Source of the DNA: CANHCC01 sp040381555
Lineage (GTDB): Bacteria; Bacteroidota; Bacteroidia; J057; RFSG01
NCBI GenBank assembly: GCA_040381555.1
Contig: JBEIHC010000097.1
Span: 1-10,986 of the forward strand
Reading direction: 5' to 3'
Length of the DNA stretch: 10,986 nucleotides
Position 1 is the stretch's first letter, and the number at the start of each line of letters is the position of its first letter. Position numbers and translations under genes: made by a program. The notes under the pieces are model-generated. The model was given only the letters and a program-made list of their open reading frames with translations. It searched no databases and was not told the DNA's origin. Shown in pieces: positions 5,346 through 10,986 of this stretch.

Positions 5346-7479
5346 AATTATTGGTAGATTCTGTTTTTTTCAATTTAATATCAGTACCCAATCGTTGCAG
5401 GTAAGCAATTAAGGCAATGATTTCTTTATCAGAACTGGTATTCACCCCTTCAGACTTCAGATTTTTAGTGATAGAATTTGCCTGGGTTTGCAAATCAGCC
5501 TCAGCCTGATCTTCATACCCTTCGGGATAAGGAACTCCCAATATGCGCATAGCAGAAATCTTTCCTTTTAAATCAGACAAATCCAGTGTATTTTCATGCA
5601 ACCAAGAATAAGCCGGCATGATAGATCCTGGCGCCATATCTCCGGGTTCGTACATGTGACGATAATGCCAGGAATCCGGATATTTTTTTCCTACGCGTTG
5701 CAAATCCGGACCCGTTCGTTTTGAGCCCCATAAAAATGGATGATCATATACATATTCCCCCGATTTAGAATACTCCCCATATCTAGCTGTTTCAGAACGG
5801 AAAGGCCTTACCAATTGAGAATGGCAGCCCACACATCCTTCGCGAATGTAAATATCCCGACCTTCTAATTCTAAGGGTGTATAGGGTTTTACAGATGCTA
5901 TTGTGGGAACATTGGATTCGATTAAGAAGGTAGGAACTAATTCAACAACTCCCCCTATCAATATTGCAACAGTAGCAAAAATCGTTAACAGGAAAGGGCG
6001 TCGTTCAAACAATCGACGATGCCAATGCTCTCCTGGTTCAGGATGAGTTGCAGGACTCAGTGGAGGTGCTTCTGCATATTCTTCGCCTATAAACTTACCG
6101 GCATAGGCTGTTTTCATGAGATTATAAATCATTACAAAGACACCAATCAAATAAAGAGCCCCCCCAATAGAACGAAGCATATACATGGGGATAATCTGCA
6201 AGGTAGTTTCCAAAAAATTGGGATACTTCAAAATGCCCTCTGGAGTAAACTCCTTCCACATCAATCCTTGCACTAGAGCAGCAAAATACATTGGGACAGC
6301 GTAGAAGATTATCCCTAAAGAACCTAACCAGAAATGGGCATTTGCCAATTTTACTGAAAATATTTCACGGCCATACAATTTAGGAACAAGCCAATACAGC
6401 ATCCCGAAAATCATAAATCCATTCCATCCTAATCCTCCTATGTGCACATGGGCAACAACCCAATCGGAGAAGTGTGCGATGGCATTCACATTTTTCAATG
6501 ACAACATAGGGCCTTCAAAAGTTGACATCCCATAACAAGTAACGGCCACTACCATGAATTTCAGTACCGGATTTTCCTGCACTTTATCCCATGCGCCTCT
6601 GAGGGTAAGCAAACCATTGACCATCCCTCCCCAAGAAGGAGCTATCAACATAATGGAGAAGACAACTCCAAGAGACTGTGCCCAATCTGGCAAAGTGGAA
6701 TACAATAAGTGGTGAGGACCAGCCCAGATATACAAAAAGATTAAAGTCCAAAAGTGAAGAATAGACAAGCGATAAGAATAGACAGGTCTTTCAGCTGCTT
6801 TGGGTAGATAATAATACATTAATCCTAGGAATGGAGTAGTCAAGAAAAACGCCACCGCATTATGGCCATACCACCATTGTACTAAGGCATCTTGAACTCC
6901 TGCATACAGAGAATAAGACTTGAACAAACTTACGGGAAGCTCAAAAGAATTAACGATATGTAAAACAGCAACCGTTACCCAAGTAGCGATAAAAAACCAA
7001 ATAGCAACATATATATGTCTTTCGCGTCTTTTAACCAGTGTACCAATCATGTTGATTCCAAATACTACCCAGATTAATGCAATGGCAATATCAATTGGCC
7101 ATTCTAGCTCTGCATATTCTTTGGAGGTAGTAATTCCCAGAGGCAGAGTAATGGCGGCAGCAAGAATAATCAACTGCCAGCCCCAAAAATTTACCCGGCT
7201 TAGAAATGGGCTAAACATAGGGGATTTACAAAGCCTAGGCAAGGCATAATAAATACCCATAAACATGGCATTTCCAATAAAGGCAAAAATTACTGCATTC
7301 GTATGAAGAGGACGAATCCTTCCAAAAGAGGTGTAGGGCATACCGAAATTCAGCTCAGGCCAGTATAACTGCATGGCTGCGAGGAGCCCAACCAGCATAC
7401 CGACTACACCAAATGTCACCGAGGCAATCATAAACAATCGCACAATGCGATTATCATAACTAAACTTGTCCGCTTGCAT
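5344..7479 (-). CDS. ccoNO: CcoNO fusion: cbb3 oxidase catalytic subunit I plus monoheme cytochrome c subunit II
   Basis: This 711-residue protein reduces O2 to water and pumps protons. Residues 1 to about 460 are CcoN, a multi-helix heme-copper oxidase core. Metal ligands are identifiable by family motif: H59 (RPLHTNA) and H346 for low-spin heme b, H344 (AHVHIGG) for heme b3, and H206 (WYGHNAV), H256 and H257 (AGPHHLLY) for CuB. Y250, six residues before H256, is at the position of the cross-linked tyrosine of C-family oxidases. A short linker leads to a TM helix (about 496-518) and the CcoO domain, with CVGCH at 549-553 and a likely axial Met at 621 (GSIMPAY). Proteobacteria encode CcoN and CcoO separately; the fusion is familiar in Bacteroidota and no frameshift is involved. 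The start overlaps ccoS by 20 bp and has no Shine-Dalgarno, suggesting coupling. All key residues are present. Confidence 0.97.
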   Translation of the reverse strand: MQADKFSYDNRIVRLFMIASVTFGVVGMLVGLLAAMQLYWPELNFGMPYTSFGRIRPLHTNAVIFAFIGNAMFMGIYYALPRLCKSPMFSPFLSRVNFWGWQLIILAAAITLPLGITTSKEYAELEWPIDIAIALIWVVFGINMIGTLVKRRERHIYVAIWFFIATWVTVAVLHIVNSFELPVSLFKSYSLYAGVQDALVQWWYGHNAVAFFLTTPFLGLMYYYLPKAAERPVYSYRLSILHFWTLIFLYIWAGPHHLLYSTLPDWAQSLGVVFSIMLIAPSWGGMVNGLLTLRGAWDKVQENPVLKFMVVAVTCYGMSTFEGPMLSLKNVNAIAHFSDWVVAHVHIGGLGWNGFMIFGMLYWLVPKLYGREIFSVKLANAHFWLGSLGIIFYAVPMYFAALVQGLMWKEFTPEGILKYPNFLETTLQIIPMYMLRSIGGALYLIGVFVMIYNLMKTAYAGKFIGEEYAEAPPLSPATHPEPGEHWHRRLFERRPFLLTIFATVAILIGGVVELVPTFLIESNVPTIASVKPYTPLELEGRDIYIREGCVGCHSQLVRPFRSETARYGEYSKSGEYVYDHPFLWGSKRTGPDLQRVGKKYPDSWHYRHMYEPGDMAPGSIMPAYSWLHENTLDLSDLKGKISAMRILGVPYPEGYEDQAEADLQTQANSITKNLKSEGVNTSSDKEIIALIAYLQRLGTDIKLKKTESTNN

Positions 7480-7684
7480 GAGATTCAGGGGTTAAAGATG
7501 GAGTTTGATTAGGGGTAATTTTTGGATTAGGTTCTATAGAACTTGCTACATCATCCAATAATATTCTGACAGAAGGGGTGTAATCATCCTCAAATTGTCC
7601 GTTTCGTACAGCCCATACAAAGGCAATCAGAAACAATAAAGCTGTAGAGATACTAAAGAAAATTAGCACTAACATTACACTCAT
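7460..7684 (-). CDS. ccoS: CcoS, small cbb3 oxidase maturation protein
   Basis: A 74-residue protein with an N-terminal TM helix (about 4-24) followed by FVWAVRNGQFEDDYTPSVRILLDD (22-45), which matches the CcoS signature of a WA(V/I)xxGQFDD stretch. The tail (46-74) is rich in P, T and S and longer than in many homologues. CcoS is needed in proteobacteria to insert heme and copper into CcoN. The start at 7684 is preferred over an ATG nine codons upstream (7711): it has a strong Shine-Dalgarno (AAAGGAGGG, 7691-7699) at 6 bases, and its ATG overlaps the ccoI stop as ATGA. The stop is TAG, 20 bp inside ccoNO. Confidence 0.92.
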   Translation of the reverse strand: MSVMLVLIFFSISTALLFLIAFVWAVRNGQFEDDYTPSVRILLDDVASSIEPNPKITPNQTPSLTPESHASGQV

Positions 7685-10125
7685 AGCAAGCCCTCCTTTC
7701 TGCCCATCCAAGTAGTCAATACGGTGGTGAAAACAACAACAGTAACCGAACTTACCGGCATGAGTACCGCAGCAAATAAGGGGGATAAGGTTCCCTGCAC
7801 TGCGAAAAATAGTCCTGTGACATTATATAAAATTGAGATCATAAAGCTTAGATGAATTACCTGCACACTCCTTCGGGCAAAAGCAAGTAATCGGGGCAAG
7901 AGATGAAAGTTAGACCCTTCCAAAATGGCATCACTAGACGGGGTAAATCCGGCATTTCCCTCAGTTAAGGCAATTCCGGCATCACTTTGCTTTAAGGCTC
8001 CTGCGTCATTTAAACCGTCTCCAGCCATAATAACTTTATGCCCTGCTAATTGCATTTGTTTAATGTACTCCAGTTTTTGTTCCGGGCTTTGCCGAAACAA
8101 TAAGGGTTCAGACGGAGTAAAATATTCCCTCAACCTAGATTCTTCCTGTTGACCATCTCCAGAAAGAACTGCTAGAGTTAGCGTATTTCTTAACTCACTT
8201 AAAACCTTTCCTAAAGCCGGCCGATATTGCTGACTGAATTTCAAACTTCCCAATAAGGCACCCTCCAAACTGAGCCATACTCGAGTATCGGCGCTGAAAT
8301 GACTTTGAGCATCAGCAGCACTTTCGGTTACCCAAGAAAAACTGCCGGCTCTCAGATTCAGTCCATTGACCTGGCCGCAAATTCCTTTCCCACTCACTTC
8401 TTGAAATTCCTGAACAGACAGGCTAACATTTCCTCCCAACCAAGCAGCTGCTCTGCGGCTAAGGGGATGAATGCTTTGGGAAAATAAAGCTGTAAATAAT
8501 GCTTTTTCATCTTTGAGCGTAATACCCTCCCAATTTACCTCTCCACTTCCAGCAGGCGTAAGGGTTCCCGTTTTGTCCAAAACAAGACTATCTGCTGCAG
8601 CTAATGCCTCCACAGTCGCAATGTTTTTTACATAAAAGCGATTGCGTTCCATGATTCTTAATGCATTACCCAAGGCGAAAGGAGAGGACAATGCTAATGC
8701 ACAAGGACAAGCGATAATCAAAACCGCAGTAAAAGCATCTAAGGCCCTTTGACTTAGACCCTGAAACAACCAATAAGCCGCAGCCAATAAAGCAACAACC
8801 GCAATAGCTTGAGTAAAATAATGGCTCACCTTATGAGAGAAAGTTGCAAAAGCTTCCTCTTTATTCTTGTGGAAACTAGAATGGTTCCAAAGTTTGGTCA
8901 GATAACTTTCGGAAACCGGTCGAAGAATTTGAATTTCTATGCCTGCCCCTGTTTGCCTTCCTCCTGCATATAAAAACTCGCCTTCGGCACAAGCAATAGG
9001 CATGGATTCTCCCGTTACAAAACTATAGTCTATAAGGGCATTACCCTTTAAGAGCATGGCATCAGCAGGAATCAATTCCTGATTCCGGATCAACAAACGA
9101 TGTCCAGATTCTAGTCGAGCTAAAGGAAGAATCTCCTGGCAATCATCTTCCATTATCCGAGTAACAGCAAGCGGGAAATAAGCTTTATAATCTCTATCAA
9201 AAGAGAAACGACTATAGACTCTTCTTTGGAACCATCTACCAATTAAGAGAAAAAACACCAAGCCTCCCAAGGTATCCATGAATCCTGGACCCAAATCAAA
9301 AGCTAAATCCCAAGAAGATCGAAAGAACATGGCCAAGATACCCGCTGCCAAAGGCACATCTAGGTTTATTTCCTTTTGACGAATACTGTTCCAAGCCGAA
9401 CGAATGAAAGGAACGGCACTATACAATAAAACAGGTAAAGCCAGGGTAAAATTCAACAAGCGAAAAAGGAGACTCATGCCTTCTTCTCGGGAGTTTGCCA
9501 AAGAAAAATATTCCGGAAAACTGAGGAGCATGATATTGCCAAAACAAAATCCTGCCACGCCCAAACGATAGTAGAGGCTTTTATCTTCCTTTTCCTCTGC
9601 ATCCTTTTGAAAGCCGCTTTCCTCAATTGCGGGTTCATATCCAATAGAGGCAAGCAATTCCGCCAACTTGCGCAAGCTAATTAAGTCTTCTTGAAACCAA
9701 ATTTGAATCTCACGGGCTTGGAATTGGATAACAGAACGATTGATTCCAGGAGACAAACGATATAGATGTTCCAATAGCCAAATGCAGGAACTACAATGAA
9801 TGGCAGGCAATACGAAATTTACCAAGGAAGTTTTGCCATCGCTAAAGCGAATGAGTCTTTCACGGATTTCAGGATGGTCTAAAAAGAGAAATTTTTCTTT
9901 AAAAACAGGCTTGATAGCTTCTACTCCTGGATTCCGAGTGATGTCATAATAACGACATAAATCCTTATCCTTTAATAGGGAATAAACGGTTACACAGCCT
10001 TCACAACAAAAGGACTTATCTTCTAGAGAGAATTTTCGAGCAGGCAACTCAGAGCCGCAATGAAAACATAAGGATTCTGCTTTAATCTTCCCGAAGGACT
10101 TGTTCCCTGTCAATGGCTGATCCAT
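7681..10125 (-). CDS. ccoI: CcoI/FixI-type copper-exporting P1B ATPase for cbb3 oxidase assembly
   Basis: An 814-residue inner-membrane ATPase of the CopA2/FixI type, which moves Cu(I) outward for cbb3 oxidase assembly rather than for detoxification. The N-terminus has a cysteine-rich metal-binding domain (C20xxC23; C40-C41xxC44, as CFHCG and FCCEGC), then an HMA domain with CSSC at 111-114. TM helices begin near 185. TGES is at 371-374, the copper-transport motif CPC at 473-475, the phosphorylated D517 in DKTGT, HP at 553-554 (SIHPLS) and GDGLNDA at 702-708. All catalytic motifs are intact, and the length fits FixI proteins. It is the first gene of the operon; its TGA overlaps the ccoS ATG. 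The ATG at 10125 follows a leader with no Shine-Dalgarno, and the FNR-like palindrome lies 53 bp upstream. Confidence 0.95.
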   Translation of the reverse strand: MDQPLTGNKSFGKIKAESLCFHCGSELPARKFSLEDKSFCCEGCVTVYSLLKDKDLCRYYDITRNPGVEAIKPVFKEKFLFLDHPEIRERLIRFSDGKTSLVNFVLPAIHCSSCIWLLEHLYRLSPGINRSVIQFQAREIQIWFQEDLISLRKLAELLASIGYEPAIEESGFQKDAEEKEDKSLYYRLGVAGFCFGNIMLLSFPEYFSLANSREEGMSLLFRLLNFTLALPVLLYSAVPFIRSAWNSIRQKEINLDVPLAAGILAMFFRSSWDLAFDLGPGFMDTLGGLVFFLLIGRWFQRRVYSRFSFDRDYKAYFPLAVTRIMEDDCQEILPLARLESGHRLLIRNQELIPADAMLLKGNALIDYSFVTGESMPIACAEGEFLYAGGRQTGAGIEIQILRPVSESYLTKLWNHSSFHKNKEEAFATFSHKVSHYFTQAIAVVALLAAAYWLFQGLSQRALDAFTAVLIIACPCALALSSPFALGNALRIMERNRFYVKNIATVEALAAADSLVLDKTGTLTPAGSGEVNWEGITLKDEKALFTALFSQSIHPLSRRAAAWLGGNVSLSVQEFQEVSGKGICGQVNGLNLRAGSFSWVTESAADAQSHFSADTRVWLSLEGALLGSLKFSQQYRPALGKVLSELRNTLTLAVLSGDGQQEESRLREYFTPSEPLLFRQSPEQKLEYIKQMQLAGHKVIMAGDGLNDAGALKQSDAGIALTEGNAGFTPSSDAILEGSNFHLLPRLLAFARRSVQVIHLSFMISILYNVTGLFFAVQGTLSPLFAAVLMPVSSVTVVVFTTVLTTWMGRKEGLL
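7691..7699 (-). promoter_or_regulatory. Strong Shine-Dalgarno of ccoS
   Basis: AAAGGAGGG read leftward lies within the last codons of ccoI, 6 bases before the ATG at 7684. It decides between the two possible ccoS starts and supports coupling to ccoI translation. Confidence 0.75.
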
Positions 10126-10178
10126 TGTACAAAAGTGGGGCTTCTATTGAGAACAATTCCATGACAGGAATCAACAAA

Positions 10179-10200
10179 AAAACTGATAATTATCAGTTTT
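10179..10200. promoter_or_regulatory. 22-bp perfect palindrome, candidate CRP/FNR-family site of the cco operon
   Basis: Eleven bases on each side pair exactly around the centre 10189/10190. The core is TGAT (10184-10187), AATT, ATCA (10192-10195), which matches the FNR/FixK/CRP pattern TTGAT-N4-ATCAA except for C and G at the outer core positions. The centre is 64.5 bp from the first base of ccoI. A class II activator geometry (-41.5) would put the transcription start near 10148 with a leader of about 23 bases. cbb3 operons are often under FNR/FixK-family control, so the placement makes sense. The regulator is not in the window, and the palindrome itself is the only direct evidence. Confidence 0.6.
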
Positions 10201-10265
10201 GCATAATTTCAGACAAGTTGATTGAACCAATCCGAAAGAGTTAAATTATTCCTACAGATCATTCA

Positions 10266-10478
10266 TATAGTGAAAAATATAATAAAATATGGTTCTACGC
10301 CATTGATTACGGGTAATTGATCAATACATTTTAAATTGCCGAGCCTCGTCTTCTCTCCCAACTGTGCAGAGGCCACTTCCCTAACCGTCCCCGAAGGAAA
10401 GGACACGCAACCTTCAAGCCACAGCTCATGCGTTTTTATCTTGTGATTGATAGACTGAGTACGGTAATTTATTTCTAC
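10266..10478 (-). other. 71-codon open frame with no ATG, spanning a GC-rich island of unknown nature
   Basis: Read leftward, the frame is open from after a TAG (10479-10481) to a TGA (10263-10265). It contains the stretch ELWLEGCVSFPSGTVREVAS but has no ATG and no recognisable ribosome binding site; a GTG in the middle is the only common alternative start near the core. The part from about 10338 to 10440 is clearly richer in G and C than its flanks. It has short inverted arms: GCCTC/GAGGC (10343-10347 with 10369-10373), GAAGG/CCTTC (10393-10397 with 10411-10415) and GTCC/GGAC (10387-10390 with 10401-10404). I do not recognise it. It could be a structured RNA, a remnant of a mobile element or decayed coding DNA; a working protein gene is least likely. 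Confidence 0.3.
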
Positions 10479-10575
10479 CTAATTCTAAATTGACCCACAT
10501 AAAACGGTATTGGACCTAAAATACAGACCTGTGTTAACTTATGCTATTGTACCGTATAATATAATTCGTAAAAAA

Positions 10576-10601
10576 TGATTAATAAAAATAATTATTAATT
10601 A
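10576..10601 (-). terminator. AT-only hairpin just after the SOUL gene, weak terminator candidate
   Basis: ATTAATAA (10578-10585) and TTATTAAT (10592-10599) are perfect inverted arms around a 6-base loop, extended by a G-T and a T-A pair. It begins 4 bases after the SOUL stop codon. With no G-C pairs in the 8-bp core it would be weak, so termination is only possible, and chance in AT-rich DNA is a real alternative. Confidence 0.25.
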
Positions 10602-10605
10602 GACA

Positions 10606-10986
10606 TTACTCTTTAAATCCGGTTATTTTTATTGAAACTTCTGTATTTCGATTAAACAATTCGAAGGGCGAATTATAATATCTATATTCAAACTCGCCCT
10701 CTGGGGTCAGGTTTTTCTTTTCGAGAATTGCAGACAAGGTCTTCGCCATTTTATCCAGATCTTTTTGATTAGGCCATCCGCCACGGGAAATTACAGCAAG
10801 ATAGGCGGGTGCTGTTTCTTCAAAGAAAATCTCTTTTGATTTAGGGGAAGGTTCAGATCCCACTGGAACGCTTTCCGGAAGAACGAAACTCATTTCGGAG
10901 GCTTGATTATTTTTATCATGTTTATAAATTACGGGAGCTGTCATGGCTATTTTCTGCTCTGTTTGGTTGTCGCCAAAAATATAAGC
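10606..10986 (-). CDS. SOUL-family heme-binding protein, C-terminal 126 residues (5' end beyond the window)
   Basis: The frame is open to the window edge, so only the C-terminal part is visible. Recognisable SOUL features are IAMTAPV at residues 13-19 of the visible part, MSFVLPESVPVGSEPSP, AYLAVISRGGWPNQ (the family's xAVxxFSG position) and YRYYNSPFELFNRNTEVSI near the end, matching the YNPP/RxNEV region. SOUL/HBP proteins bind heme or porphyrins in eukaryotes; the role of bacterial members is mostly unknown. The ATG at 10944 falls inside the conserved IAMTAPV motif and is therefore not the true start. It is on the same strand as the cco operon but 480 bp away, so co-transcription is doubtful. 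Being next to a heme enzyme operon may be chance. Confidence 0.88.
   Translation of the reverse strand, partial: AYIFGDNQTEQKIAMTAPVIYKHDKNNQASEMSFVLPESVPVGSEPSPKSKEIFFEETAPAYLAVISRGGWPNQKDLDKMAKTLSAILEKKNLTPEGEFEYRYYNSPFELFNRNTEVSIKITGFKE

Larger units (their letters stand above)
10126..10605. other. Gene-free stretch between ccoI and the SOUL gene
   Basis: These 480 bases carry the upstream region of ccoI, with the FNR-like palindrome near its left end. AT-rich DNA (about 10200-10337), a GC-richer island (about 10338-10440) and AT-rich DNA again up to the end of the SOUL gene follow. I see no convincing gene with a start codon, no tRNA cloverleaf, no insertion-sequence ends and no clear TAnnTTTG promoter. 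The best leftward -7 candidates for ccoI are TGGAATTG (10161-10154), which fits a site-activated start near 10148, and CACTTTTG (10137-10130), just 4 bases from the ATG. Both are imperfect. Confidence 0.6.

Noticed and set aside
7685..7711. An upstream ccoS start giving a 9-residue extension
   Set aside because: The strong Shine-Dalgarno and the ATGA overlap with the ccoI stop both point to 7684, and CcoS proteins normally begin at this MSV position.
10606..10944. The ATG at 10944 as the start of a complete 112-residue gene
   Set aside because: It falls within the conserved IAMTAPV motif, and the frame continues with SOUL-like sequence to the window edge.

Overview
The window looks like a chromosomal segment of a Bacteroidota bacterium; class and order cannot be fixed from it. 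The evidence is a fused ccoN-ccoO gene, the gene order ccoI-ccoS-ccoNO-ccoQ-ccoP-ccoG-ccoH followed by a small TauE/SafE-like membrane protein, a MurF domain of the type that in this phylum is often fused to alanine racemase, and a Bacteroidota-type promoter (TTTG, 21 bp, TATTTTTG) in front of mscL. Most genes lack a Shine-Dalgarno sequence. The DNA is moderately AT-rich.

Left edge (1-1598): a leftward murF-like gene runs off the window. A 152-bp intergenic stretch holds three head-to-tail copies of a 17-bp, internally palindromic repeat. A rightward mscL follows, intact in frame from its ATG to its natural stop except for a TAG at codon 9.

Centre (1616-10125): eight tightly packed leftward genes encode a cbb3-type (C-family) high-affinity cytochrome c oxidase and its assembly factors. 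In order of transcription they are ccoI (copper P-type ATPase), ccoS, ccoNO (fused catalytic and c-heme subunits), ccoQ, ccoP (with one c-type heme site), ccoG (ferredoxin-like), ccoH (FixH) and a TauE/SafE-like six-TM-class protein. Overlaps of 4, 20 and 8 bp and strong Shine-Dalgarno sequences before ccoS, ccoQ and ccoP point to translational coupling. A perfect 22-bp palindrome with a TGAT-N4-ATCA core lies 53 bp upstream of ccoI. It is a plausible CRP/FNR-family site, which would fit oxygen-responsive control.

Right edge (10126-10986): a 480-bp gene-free stretch contains the palindrome and a GC-rich island of unknown nature. After it comes the C-terminal part of a leftward SOUL-family heme-binding protein, cut by the window edge.

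The oxidase operon is a known arrangement. The items that deserve a second look are the interrupted mscL, the triple repeat between murF and mscL, the FNR-like palindrome and the GC-rich island. I found no clear new multi-gene system.
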